NCBI RefSeq assembly: GCF_900753045.1
Contig: NZ_CAADXO010000080.1
Span: forward strand, 1-64,000
Source: an uncultured Phascolarctobacterium sp.
GTDB lineage: Bacteria > Bacillota > Negativicutes > Acidaminococcales > Acidaminococcaceae
DNA length: 64,000 nucleotides
Direction: 5' to 3'
Shown here: one piece after another, positions 33,925 through 41,832 of the stretch
Numbering within the stretch: the first letter of the stretch is position 1
Layout of the letters: the number at the start of each line of letters is the position of its first letter
Notes under the pieces: model-generated
What the model saw: only the letters and a program-made list of their open reading frames with translations
What the model was told of the DNA's origin: nothing
Database searches by the model: none
Translations under genes and position numbers: made by a program

Positions 33925-34040
33925 GTCGCTCGCAGGTCAAGCATATGCTTGTACGAAGTACTTTGCTGACTCCAGGCATGCCTGTTACAGCGGCGGGACC
34001 GTGTGGATTTTCACCAATTAGCGCTTCATACGAAATATTG
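33925..34040 (-). promoter_or_regulatory. Orphan cobalamin riboswitch
   Basis: Read on the minus strand: GGTGAAAATCC, CACGGTCCCGCCGCTGTAAC, then GAGTCAGCAAAGTAC and the closing GACCTGCGAG. These are the conserved cobalamin aptamer blocks. A sigma70-type promoter stands 15 nt upstream and a terminator follows, but no credible gene lies downstream before the bidirectional terminator at 33636-33666. Confidence 0.9.
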
Positions 34041-34054
34041 ATTTGTTGCTTTTA

Positions 34055-34083
34055 ATTATACTAAGTCCGATTAAGAATGTCAA
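34055..34083 (-). promoter_or_regulatory. Promoter of the orphan riboswitch transcript
   Basis: Minus strand TTGACA (34078-34083), 17-nt spacer, TATAAT (34055-34060): a consensus promoter. Between 34084 and 34277 I see only AT-rich sequence. Confidence 0.88.
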
Positions 34084-34277
34084 GACTTTAGCGAAAAAGT
34101 TCCCGAAAAAATTATTGTAAGAATGTATCTCACTAAACATGCGCTCATTTGTTGATGACAAGAGAATTAGTATTTCTTACTCTTTTTATGGTGAAAATTC
34201 TCGCTCCCAACTTTATTTTACATTATGTTTTTACACTTTTATATTAACATTTTGCAGCACATATAAGCCATTGTAAA

Positions 34278-34320
34278 CAAAAAGTCTGTCACCGATGAAG
34301 CTTCATCAGTGACAGACTTT
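34278..34320 (-). terminator. Terminator of the methylmalonyl-CoA mutase operon
   Basis: A near-perfect stem of about 19 bp (AAAGTCTGTCAC.GATGAAG with its complement) followed on the minus strand by TTTTTGTTT, 50 nt after meaB. Confidence 0.92.
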
Positions 34321-34369
34321 AGTTTTGCCGGTCAAAAATCACCACAGAGTGCTTTCTTGCCGGACTTTA

Positions 34370-35542
34370 TTAGTTTTGATTGCGATGCCTCATTGAAGCA
34401 CGATCAATATCAAAAGCGTTAATCAGCTCGTTGACAGCCTGGCTTGGGGATACCACGCCATTAACAGCTGCTTCCATTACGGCCGGTAAGCGTCCTTTAA
34501 TCATCGGATCTTCAAAGAACAGGTTATGTAAATGCTCGTCAATCATGCTGTTAACCCAAGAAATAGTCTGCGATTTACGACGTTTTTCGAAGGAACCGCA
34601 TTCCTTGGTAACCTTTTCGAACTTGCGCATTACTGCCCAAAGCTCAAGCAGGCCTTCCTTGGTCAAAGCAGAGCATCTGTAAGCGTGAGTTTTCCAGCCT
34701 TCGGTAGCAGGGCGGATGAATTCAATCATACGCTCATACTCACCCTGGGTAACGATAGCCTTAGGCAGATTGTCACCATCGGCTTTGTTGACAACGATAG
34801 CGTCGGCAACCTCCATGATGCCTTTCTTGATGCCTTGCAGATCATCACCGGCACCGGTCAGTACAACCAGCATAAAGAAGTCAACCATCGAACGGACGGT
34901 GATTTCGGACTGGCCTACACCTACGGTTTCTACTAAGATAACGTCACAGCCTGCAGCCTCGCAAAGCAGCATAGTTTCACGGCTTTTACGGGCAACGCCG
35001 CCCAAGGTTCCCTTTGAAGGGGACGGACGGATAAAGCAATTAGGTTCACGCGACAACATCTGCATACGCGTTTTATCACCCAAAATAGAGCCACCGGTAA
35101 TAGAGCTGGTAGGATCGACAGCAAGAACTGCGACCTTATAGCCCTGATGACACAGCATCTGGCCAAAGGACTCGATAAAGGTACTTTTGCCGGCACCCGG
35201 TACACCGGAAATGCCAATGCGCAAAGCTTTGCCTGTACGCGGCAGGAGAGCCTGCAGGACACGCTGTGCTTTATCAAAATCCCTCGGTGCATTGCTTTCT
35301 ATAAGAGTAATAGCTTGAGATAAGGTTTTACGATCGCCTTCACTGACTCCTTTTATTAACTCTTCCGGACTAGGCTTTTTCCTCAAGGGGAATTTCCTAA
35401 TTTTATCCACAGGGTTATACTTCTCCTCGCTGACAGCGTTTACGGCACTGTCAATCCCGCCCATTACAGAGCAGGCAAAGTTAGGGTCTTTTTTCAGGGG
35501 TACCCAACTCGGCCTAATATCTTTTTCACCAGTTTCAGGCAT
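34370..35542 (-). CDS. meaB: Methylmalonyl-CoA mutase-associated GTPase MeaB (ArgK family)
   Basis: A 390-residue G3E GTPase that loads and protects adenosylcobalamin on methylmalonyl-CoA mutase. P-loop GVPGAGKS (113-120), AVDPTSSITGGSILGDKTRM with the switch region, VETVGVGQSE and the NKADGDN base motif are all present. It is about 50-60 residues longer at the N-terminus than most MeaB proteins, with a basic segment PLRKKPSPEEL before the usual start. GAGGTG precedes the ATG by 6 nt. It follows mutB by 10 nt and is the last gene of the operon. Confidence 0.96.
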   Translation of the reverse strand: MPETGEKDIRPSWVPLKKDPNFACSVMGGIDSAVNAVSEEKYNPVDKIRKFPLRKKPSPEELIKGVSEGDRKTLSQAITLIESNAPRDFDKAQRVLQALLPRTGKALRIGISGVPGAGKSTFIESFGQMLCHQGYKVAVLAVDPTSSITGGSILGDKTRMQMLSREPNCFIRPSPSKGTLGGVARKSRETMLLCEAAGCDVILVETVGVGQSEITVRSMVDFFMLVVLTGAGDDLQGIKKGIMEVADAIVVNKADGDNLPKAIVTQGEYERMIEFIRPATEGWKTHAYRCSALTKEGLLELWAVMRKFEKVTKECGSFEKRRKSQTISWVNSMIDEHLHNLFFEDPMIKGRLPAVMEAAVNGVVSPSQAVNELINAFDIDRASMRHRNQN

Positions 35543-35552
35543 TTATATCACC

Positions 35553-37748
35553 TCAGTCTTCAGCGTGTTCAGCTTTTGCACGGTCAACCAACATTTGCAG
35601 TAATTGGATGCAGCACTTAGGAATGTTGGTACCAGGTCCAAAGATGCCTGCTGCACCATGTTCATACAGGAAGTCGTAGTCCTGTGCAGGAATTACGCCA
35701 CCGATACATACCATGATATCTTCACGGCCACGTTTTTTAAGTTCTTCAACGATTGCCGGCAGCAAGGTTTTATGACCTGCAGCCAGGGAAGAGAAGCCAA
35801 CCATATCAACGTCGTTATCTACAGCGTCTTGTGCAGATTCTTCCGGAGTCTGGAACAGAGGACCAACGTCGACGGTCCAGCCCATATCTGCGAAGGAGGT
35901 TGCCAGAACTTTTTGTCCGCGGTCATGACCGTCTTGGCCCATTTTAGCCAAGAAGATACGAGGACGACGGCCTTCAAGTTTTTCAAACTCATCAGCCAGT
36001 TTAGTAGCTTTTTCCATATCATCGTTGCCGCTGAATTCACTGGAGTATACACCGGATACAGTGTGGATTACAGCATTGAAACGACCGGATACTTTTTCAA
36101 CTGCGTCAGAAATTTCACCGAGGGAAGCACGGTCGCGAGCAGCTTGTACAGCCATTTCCAGCAGGTTGCCGTTGTCACGGGTTTCTGCTGCGCGGGTGAT
36201 AGCTTCCAGATCGCGTGCAACTGCGTCGTTGTCGCGTTCTGCTCTCAGTTTTTCCAGACGTTTAATCTGAGCGTTACGTACAGCGGTGTTATCGATGGAC
36301 AGTACGTTCAGCGGATCTTCCTTAGCCAGACGATATTTATTCAGGCCAACGATAGTTTCTTTACCGCTATCGATGTTAGCTTGACGACGAGCTGCGCACT
36401 CTTCGATACGCATCTTCGGCAAGCCGGTTGCAATAGCTTTTGCCATACCACCGAGTGCTTCAACTTCCTGGATATGAGCCCAAGCACGGCGAATGATTTC
36501 GTTGGTGAGGTATTCAACATAGTAGGAACCGCCCCACGGATCGATAATCTTGCAGACTTTGGTTTCATCCTGGATGTACAGCTGGGTGTTACGAGCAAGA
36601 CGAGCGGAGAAGTCGGTCGGCAGTGCGATAGCTTCGTCCAGTGCGTTTGTATGCAGGGATTGGGTATGGCCCAGAGCAGCAGACATAGCTTCCATACAAG
36701 TACGGGAGATGTTGTTGAACGGATCCTGTTCGGTCAGAGACCAGCCGGAAGTCTGGCTGTGAGTACGCAGTGCCATGGATTTCGGGTTCTTAGCGCCGAA
36801 GCTCTTAAGAATCTTAGCCCACAGAACACGAGCAGCACGCATTTTAGCAACTTCCATGAAGTAGTTTTTGCCCATATCCCAGAAGAAGGACAGACGTTTT
36901 GCGAATGCGTCTACAGGCAGGCCTGCAGCTTCACCGGTACGGATATATTCCATACCATCTGCCAGGGTGTAGCCTAATTCAAGGTCGCAGGTTGCGCCGC
37001 ACTCTTGAATATGGTAACCGGAAATGGAGATACTGTTGAATTTAGGCATGTATTTGGTGGTATATTCGAAAATATCACCGATGATACGCATGGACATAGC
37101 AGGCGGATAAATGTAGGTGTTACGTACCATGAACTCTTTCAGAATATCGTTCTGAATGGTACCAGCCATGATGGATTTATCAACGCCTTGTTCTTCACCG
37201 GATACGATGAAGAATGCCAGTACAGGCAGTACTGCGCCATTCATGGTCATGGATACGGACATCTGATCCAGAGGAATACCGGAGAACAGGATGTTCATAT
37301 CGAGCATGGAGCAAACAGATACGCCTGCTTTACCAACGTCACCAACTACACGCGGGTTATCAGCGTCATAGCCGCGGTGAGTCGGCAAGTCGAACGCGAT
37401 GGACAGACCTTTTTGGCCTGCAGCCAGGTTACGACGATAGAATGCGTTGGATTCTTCAGCAGTGGAGAAACCTGCATATTGACGTACAGTCCACGGACGG
37501 AATACATACATTGTGGAGTAAGGACCACGCAGGAACGGAGGAATACCGCTCATGAAGTCCAAATGGTTACATTTATCATAGATATCCTTGGTGTACAGCG
37601 GAGCTTTAGGAATACGTTCCAAGGTAGTATCATAAAGGGCATCATAATTTTCGCCCATTTTTTCTTCCAGATTTTTCTTCCATTCGTCATAAGAACAAGA
37701 AGGATGATCAGGAAGGGCTACTTTAGTGAAATCCGGATTAATGCTCAT
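35553..37748 (-). CDS. mutB: Methylmalonyl-CoA mutase large (catalytic) subunit
   Basis: A 731-residue adenosylcobalamin enzyme interconverting succinyl-CoA and (R)-methylmalonyl-CoA. The TIM-barrel half has RPWTVRQYAGFSTAEESNAFYR, GLSIAFDLPTHRGYD and RTHSQTSGWSLTEQDPFNN. The C-terminal B12 domain has the cobalt ligand motif DGHDRG near residue 600, plus GFSSLAAGHKTL and GGVIP. Start and mutA stop overlap by one base (TAATG), so the subunits are coupled. This is the key enzyme of the succinate-propionate route. Confidence 0.98.
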   Translation of the reverse strand: MSINPDFTKVALPDHPSCSYDEWKKNLEEKMGENYDALYDTTLERIPKAPLYTKDIYDKCNHLDFMSGIPPFLRGPYSTMYVFRPWTVRQYAGFSTAEESNAFYRRNLAAGQKGLSIAFDLPTHRGYDADNPRVVGDVGKAGVSVCSMLDMNILFSGIPLDQMSVSMTMNGAVLPVLAFFIVSGEEQGVDKSIMAGTIQNDILKEFMVRNTYIYPPAMSMRIIGDIFEYTTKYMPKFNSISISGYHIQECGATCDLELGYTLADGMEYIRTGEAAGLPVDAFAKRLSFFWDMGKNYFMEVAKMRAARVLWAKILKSFGAKNPKSMALRTHSQTSGWSLTEQDPFNNISRTCMEAMSAALGHTQSLHTNALDEAIALPTDFSARLARNTQLYIQDETKVCKIIDPWGGSYYVEYLTNEIIRRAWAHIQEVEALGGMAKAIATGLPKMRIEECAARRQANIDSGKETIVGLNKYRLAKEDPLNVLSIDNTAVRNAQIKRLEKLRAERDNDAVARDLEAITRAAETRDNGNLLEMAVQAARDRASLGEISDAVEKVSGRFNAVIHTVSGVYSSEFSGNDDMEKATKLADEFEKLEGRRPRIFLAKMGQDGHDRGQKVLATSFADMGWTVDVGPLFQTPEESAQDAVDNDVDMVGFSSLAAGHKTLLPAIVEELKKRGREDIMVCIGGVIPAQDYDFLYEHGAAGIFGPGTNIPKCCIQLLQMLVDRAKAEHAED

Positions 37749-39973
37749 TATTCAATCATCCCTTTCTTCTTTTGCAGCATCTTCAGAGTTTGGAAGCAGT
37801 TAGCTTTTACGCTGATGAAATCGTCAACGCCAGCATCTTTATAAACTTGTTCCATGTCTTTCGGAGCAGCGCCGGCCAGGAACAGAGTAGCGGACGGTTT
37901 CATAGCTGCTTTAATCATCGGAGCCAGTTTCGGAACGATTTCCGGATAGGTAGCATCGGTGGAGCAGATAACTGCAACATCGTAGTCGCCTTCTTTGAAA
38001 GCTTTGAGGCATTTTTCGTATTGATCGCCATCTTCGCCGTCTTGGAAACCATCGTTCAGATGAACGTTGAATTCACCAACCTGCAGGAAAGAGGTGGAGA
38101 AGTCGGCACGAGCTTTATGTTGAGGAATCGGTCCCATGTTGCACAGGAATACTTCAACATTTTTGCCGGTTTTCTTAACATAGTCTTCAGTTTCGAAACG
38201 CAGTGCTTCATAGCGCTCGGTCCAGTGATGAGCAGCGATTGCTTCAACGGTTTCCGGAGCTTCAGCCTTGCAGGATGCAGCAGCAACCTGGCCGATAGTA
38301 GCACCGTTGCTGAATGCTTCGATTGCGCCTTCAACAGTTTCAACTGCAGCCAGTTTACCTGCCAGGTAGTTGGTGTCGATGTCAGCAACGTAAGCAGCAA
38401 CAGCAGCTTCGCGTTCTTTCTTCAGTTTCGGAGTGTCCTCTTCGCGGCGCTCCAGCGGTTCTTCGGTCATGTTCGGGTACATGTTTACGCCAACAGCACG
38501 GTCGCTACGCATTTCCAGAGCTTTGAAGCGTTTAGCCAGAACTTCAGCAACTTGTGCTTGCGGATAGCCAGCCTCCAGAGCTTTGATAATGCCGCCCATT
38601 TCCTCAACCTTTTGGAACTCAGCCCAGATTTTTTCGGTGATCTGCTTGGTCAGGGTTTCAACGCCCCAGGAACCGCCGGCAGCATCAATCGGGCTCAGCA
38701 TACCAAATTCTTCTTGCAGCATTACATGCAGGTTACGAGCGATACGACGGGAGAATACGTCGCCTTTACGGATCAGCTCGTCAAACGGCGGGTTGTCATA
38801 AGTGCAAACGCCGCCTACAACGCTGGAGAAGGTTTGGGTGCAGTTACGCAGCATGTTTACATACGGGTCAACAACGGTTTTGGTGAAGCGAGCGCAACGG
38901 CCATGAACTTTAATAGCACGGTCTGCTTCTTCAGCACCGAATGCTTCCATAATAGCTGCCCAGATCATACGCAGGGAACGCAGTTTTGCGATTTCCATGA
39001 AGAAGTTAGCACCTTGGTTGAAGCAGAAGTACAGGGAGTTAGCAATGTCGTGCAGCTCAATGCCGCGTTTTTGCATTTGACGTACATATTCAACAGCAGT
39101 AGCGAAGGTGTAAGCAACTTCTTGTACTGCTTCTGCACCGCCATCGGTGTAAGCATCACTGTTGATGAAAACAGTGCGAACTTCAGGAACATTAGCTTTA
39201 GCAAATTTAATGGTTTCAGCCATTTCATCATACAAAGCATCCAGAGAGGTTTCGGTTTTACCGGTTTTTACCAGCTCGCCGATCGGGTCGCCGCCGATAA
39301 CGCCGCGTAGGGTTTTAACATCATGACCAGCGCCTTTCAGAGCAGCAACAGTCAGAGCCAGCAGGTTTTTAGCGCCGGCACCGGTGTACATCATAATAGG
39401 ATATTTGTCAAGTTTCAGACCATCCAGCAGAACGCTCATATCTTCAACGGTAGTAACGTTCACGCCAATATCGCCGGGTTTTTCTGCATCTTTAACGTCT
39501 ACGCCGTTTTTGGTTGCAGTATCCAGTTTGATATTGTAAACAGTGGAGCCCTTGGAAATTTCTTCCTTCAGCAGCTCGTTGTTTTCAGCCGGCAGGGTTT
39601 CATCGCAAGCTTGTGCAATGCCCCAGGGCTCGTGTACATAACCGTTAACAGTTGCGCCACGCAGGAAATCGCCCATACCGGGATAATCGTTGGTCGGCAG
39701 AATTGCATCAGTGCCTTTACGAGTATAAATCGGGTCAAAGGTAATGCCCTCGTAGTTTTTGGTATACATGATCTTGTCAAAGGGTTTGCCCTTCAACAGT
39801 GCATTACATGCCTCCACCCATTCATCCCAGGTGGGTTCGGTAAATTCATCAAAAGTTACCTCCGGGAATTCGGTTACTTTTTCTGACTTACGCAACATGG
39901 CTTCCAGTTCTTTGTCTGTCAACGGTCTTTCGCCATCAACGACTGCTGCAGTTTTTTGTTGTTCATCAGCCAT
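37748..39973 (-). CDS. mutA: Methylmalonyl-CoA mutase small (non-catalytic) subunit
   Basis: A 741-residue partner of MutB. It has the same two-domain plan, with KNYEGITFDPIYTR and RKGTDAILPTNDYPG near the N-terminus, but the B12-ligand motif DxHxxG is absent: the matching region reads FLCNMGPIPQHKARADFS. That loss is known for the small subunit of heterodimeric mutases, which supports the fold without binding cobalamin. A strong AAAGGAGG lies 12 nt before the ATG. It is preceded by a 238-nt structured gap. Confidence 0.97.
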   Translation of the reverse strand: MADEQQKTAAVVDGERPLTDKELEAMLRKSEKVTEFPEVTFDEFTEPTWDEWVEACNALLKGKPFDKIMYTKNYEGITFDPIYTRKGTDAILPTNDYPGMGDFLRGATVNGYVHEPWGIAQACDETLPAENNELLKEEISKGSTVYNIKLDTATKNGVDVKDAEKPGDIGVNVTTVEDMSVLLDGLKLDKYPIMMYTGAGAKNLLALTVAALKGAGHDVKTLRGVIGGDPIGELVKTGKTETSLDALYDEMAETIKFAKANVPEVRTVFINSDAYTDGGAEAVQEVAYTFATAVEYVRQMQKRGIELHDIANSLYFCFNQGANFFMEIAKLRSLRMIWAAIMEAFGAEEADRAIKVHGRCARFTKTVVDPYVNMLRNCTQTFSSVVGGVCTYDNPPFDELIRKGDVFSRRIARNLHVMLQEEFGMLSPIDAAGGSWGVETLTKQITEKIWAEFQKVEEMGGIIKALEAGYPQAQVAEVLAKRFKALEMRSDRAVGVNMYPNMTEEPLERREEDTPKLKKEREAAVAAYVADIDTNYLAGKLAAVETVEGAIEAFSNGATIGQVAAASCKAEAPETVEAIAAHHWTERYEALRFETEDYVKKTGKNVEVFLCNMGPIPQHKARADFSTSFLQVGEFNVHLNDGFQDGEDGDQYEKCLKAFKEGDYDVAVICSTDATYPEIVPKLAPMIKAAMKPSATLFLAGAAPKDMEQVYKDAGVDDFISVKANCFQTLKMLQKKKGMIE

Positions 39974-40211
39974 TCAAATAATCCTCCTTTAATAATTTAA
40001 TCATTACTGTGAAAAAGCTCACAGCACCAAGCTGAAACGCATATCACCTCCAGCCAATCTCGTCTGCTGATGCAGCTGCTATCCGACCGCTCTCACCCGG
40101 TCATCAGGGGACATGTGCCGCATCCTTGCTTGGATAGATTTTAAGAAGCAAACAGCATTTATATACACGGTCACGGTTGTCCAGGCCGTATATAACAAAA
40201 TAACAGGCAGT
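39974..40211 (-). promoter_or_regulatory. Structured intra-operon leader before mutA, with a 7-codon ORF
   Basis: This 238-nt gap holds a hairpin near 40161-40193 (ATATAC..GG/CC..GTATAT), a GACCG/CGGTC stem near 40085-40103 and a minimal ORF MRFSLVL (40019-40042, minus) behind a very strong GGAGGTGAT. It could tune mutA translation. I recognise no known riboswitch class. Confidence 0.4.
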
Positions 40212-40634
40212 TTAATCTGCCAGGAACTCCTGCAGACGTCCATAATTAATCTGGACTCTGCGCAGCTCGTTTTCTTCAGGCATAGTATCATTAAGAATCA
40301 TGTTGCCTAAAGCAGCACCGGGTTCTGCGCCACGGTTCTGCATAAAACGGGCATAGTATTCAATCTGCGGAACATCTTCGGCAGCCTTGTAAATAACAGC
40401 AGCCTGTTCCAAAGGATCTTCTGCGATGATATAGGGATTTACCCCTTCATTGAAGTATTTTTTCAAAAGCTCGCAGATATCTGTCTTTTTGGGGTTATAT
40501 TGTACACGTACGCACTTTACTTCCAGCTCACCGCTGGCTTTAGCACGTCCGGCAACAACTTCTTCAACGCCTTTCATACCTTCAAAGGCTGCAAGCAGTT
40601 CAGCAATTTTGCCTGCCAAATATAATTCTTTCAT
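40212..40634 (-). CDS. MsrA-like protein lacking the catalytic cysteine, first gene of the mutase operon
   Basis: A 140-residue cytosolic protein that reads like a shortened peptide methionine sulfoxide reductase A: YLAG (where MsrA has AGGCFW), GMKGVEEVVAGRAKASG, then VRVQYNPKKTDICELLKKYF and AAVIY. The catalytic Cys motif GCFW is replaced by GKIAE, and the glutamine/tyrosine substrate loop is not conserved. So it is probably a non-catalytic relative. GGGAGG lies 8 nt before the ATG at 40634, and it directly follows the riboswitch terminator. A role tied to B12 or the mutase is inferred from context only. Confidence 0.65.
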   Translation of the reverse strand: MKELYLAGKIAELLAAFEGMKGVEEVVAGRAKASGELEVKCVRVQYNPKKTDICELLKKYFNEGVNPYIIAEDPLEQAAVIYKAAEDVPQIEYYARFMQNRGAEPGAALGNMILNDTMPEENELRRVQINYGRLQEFLAD

Positions 40635-40657
40635 ATCAATAACCTCCCTTTAAACAG

Positions 40658-40690
40658 CAAAAAATAAAGCCACCACATTTGTGATGGCTG
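40658..40690 (-). terminator. Terminator of the mutase-operon riboswitch
   Basis: Stem AGCCATCAC/GTGGTGGCT with an AAAT loop (one G-U pair), followed on the minus strand by TTATTTTTT, 15 nt before the ribosome binding site of the first gene. Confidence 0.88.
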
Positions 40691-40855
40691 GATTGTCAGC
40701 ACGACAGCGCACCCCTACGCTGCCGTACTTGAGAGGAGAAAGGAAATGTTCTCAGCTAAAAGAAAAATTTGAGAATGGGATTTGAAAAACACGATATGTC
40801 CAGTATCGCGGACAAGTATGACAGATAGCATCGATGGCCCGGCCACTCTCCAAAA

Positions 40856-40876
40856 GGTCACAGCCATCACGTGACC
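40856..40876 (-). promoter_or_regulatory. Candidate antiterminator hairpin of the mutase leader
   Basis: GGTCAC/GTGACC stem whose loop region contains GTGATGGCTG (40861-40870, minus). This is an exact 10-nt complement of CAGCCATCAC in the 5' arm of the terminator at 40658-40690, so the two can pair and block termination. The 300 nt between aptamer and terminator hold no gene. Confidence 0.55.
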
Positions 40877-41019
40877 TTCAATGGCATAAGAAACAGAAAA
40901 CCGTTTCTCAAAAAGAATCCTTCACCCAATACGGGCGGGACTTTTGAAAAACGGCGAAATATCAAAAAGCTACTAGGCGTACAAACCTATACTACAGCTC
41001 TACGACATCTCTCCCCGTC

Positions 41020-41200
41020 TCTCGCAGGTCAAACGACGATGCATCTTACAGGCAGTTCTTCTGGCTTCGCTTCTTCACGTGTTCCACCTTCCCAGAGGAC
41101 CCCTCCAGTGGTATAAACGAAACACGCTCCACGTCACAGCGGCGGGACCGTGCCGGAATTTCACCGGCTTCTCTATTGAGCTTTCGCACCTGTAATATCA
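41020..41200 (-). promoter_or_regulatory. Cobalamin riboswitch of the methylmalonyl-CoA mutase operon
   Basis: The minus strand shows a full-size adenosylcobalamin-type aptamer: GGTGCGAAAGCTC, GCCGGTGAAATTCCGGCAC, GGTCCCGCCGCTGTGACG, CCACTGGAGGGGTCC, GAAGCCAGAAGAACTGCC and the closing GACCTGCGAG. The promoter is 20 nt upstream. The only genes downstream on the strand are the four of the mutase operon. Confidence 0.93.
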
Positions 41201-41219
41201 ATATCAACTTGTTGTCTTA

Positions 41220-41248
41220 ATTATAGCAGTTACTATTTACCTTGTCAA
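41220..41248 (-). promoter_or_regulatory. Promoter of the mutase operon
   Basis: Minus strand TTGACA (41243-41248), 17-nt spacer, TATAAT (41220-41225): exact consensus. Bases 41249-41400 hold only AT-rich sequence. Confidence 0.92.
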
Positions 41249-41400
41249 CCTTTTTCAGCAATTTTTATTTTTGTGTCATTATTTCATGTATCGAGCATTC
41301 TTATGTGTAGTTATCTCCATTTCTGATTAACTGTTCTTTGTGTTTAATTTACATATAATACAATAAAAAATCTATTATATCAGCGCAGGCTTTAAGGCAA

Positions 41401-41432
41401 TAAAAAACGCCTACAGCTCAGCTGCAAGCGTT
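41401..41432 (-). terminator. Terminator of the tiny-peptide unit
   Basis: Stem AACGC..CAGCT/AGCTG..GCGTT, followed on the minus strand by TTTTTTA. Confidence 0.82.
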
Positions 41433-41433
41433 C

Positions 41434-41454
41434 TTACGATTTTGCAATCTTCAT
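41434..41454 (-). CDS. Possible 6-residue ORF of the tiny-peptide unit
   Basis: MKIAKS behind AGGTGG, ending just before the terminator. It lacks the EKFV pattern of the two upstream peptides and may be chance. Confidence 0.25.
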   Translation of the reverse strand: MKIAKS

Positions 41455-41468
41455 TTTTATACCACCTG

Positions 41469-41525
41469 TTAATGGATATAGTAGAAATTCATTTCATACA
41501 AAGCTTTGACAAATTTTTCCAGCAT
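41469..41525 (-). CDS. 18-residue peptide, EKFV..L type (second of pair)
   Basis: Encodes MLEKFVKALYEMNFYYIH. A very strong GGGAGGTGA stands 5-6 nt before the ATG. It aligns with the 19-residue peptide just upstream at EKFV, the following leucine, an aromatic-rich C-terminus and the final IH. Conservation between two tandem ORFs, each with its own ribosome binding site, argues that both are translated. The peptide is amphipathic and aromatic. I know no matching family. Confidence 0.6.
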   Translation of the reverse strand: MLEKFVKALYEMNFYYIH

Positions 41526-41543
41526 TATTCTCACCTCCCGAAA

Positions 41544-41603
41544 TCAGTGAATCATATACCATTTAAAGTTGCACAGAGTTTCAACAAATTTTTCAAAAGT
41601 CAT
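41544..41603 (-). CDS. 19-residue peptide, EKFV..L type (first of pair)
   Basis: Encodes MTFEKFVETLCNFKWYMIH, ending with TGA. GAAGGGATGA precedes the ATG, at a long spacing. Together with the homologous ORF at 41469-41525 it fills a self-contained unit with its own promoter (41656-41684) and terminator (41401-41432). Possible roles are a membrane-active peptide, a signal or a small toxin; nothing in the sequence decides this. Confidence 0.58.
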   Translation of the reverse strand: MTFEKFVETLCNFKWYMIH

Positions 41604-41655
41604 TTTTATATCATCCCTTCTGCTTTATTTTAAGGTCTTGCCTTAATATGCATTA

Positions 41656-41684
41656 AGTATAACACCTTATGACGTTTTTGTCCA
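41656..41684 (-). promoter_or_regulatory. Promoter of the tiny-peptide unit
   Basis: Minus strand TGGACA (41679-41684), 17-nt spacer, TATACT (41656-41661), about 50 nt upstream of the first peptide ORF. Confidence 0.78.
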
Positions 41685-41770
41685 CTATGGACTTTTTATG
41701 TCCCGATAGATGGTTGCAATGCCTCAAAGCCTTGCGCCATGCGATTTTACAAGGATTTTACATACAAAAA

Positions 41771-41826
41771 TAAAAAGGACTGCGAGAAAATTTTTTCTTA
41801 AATCATGAAAATTTTTCTGCAATCCT
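41771..41826 (-). terminator. Terminator after the AbrB-family permease
   Basis: Long A/T-rich stem AGGA.TGC.GAAAA.TTTT with its complement, followed on the minus strand by TTTTTATTTTTG. Confidence 0.85.
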
Positions 41827-41832
41827 CATATT

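Noticed and set aside
40095..40112. CTGATGA on the minus strand, as in a hammerhead ribozyme core
   Set aside because: The last bases are used by a GACCG/CGGTC stem, and the GAAA strand and cleavage-site helices are missing.
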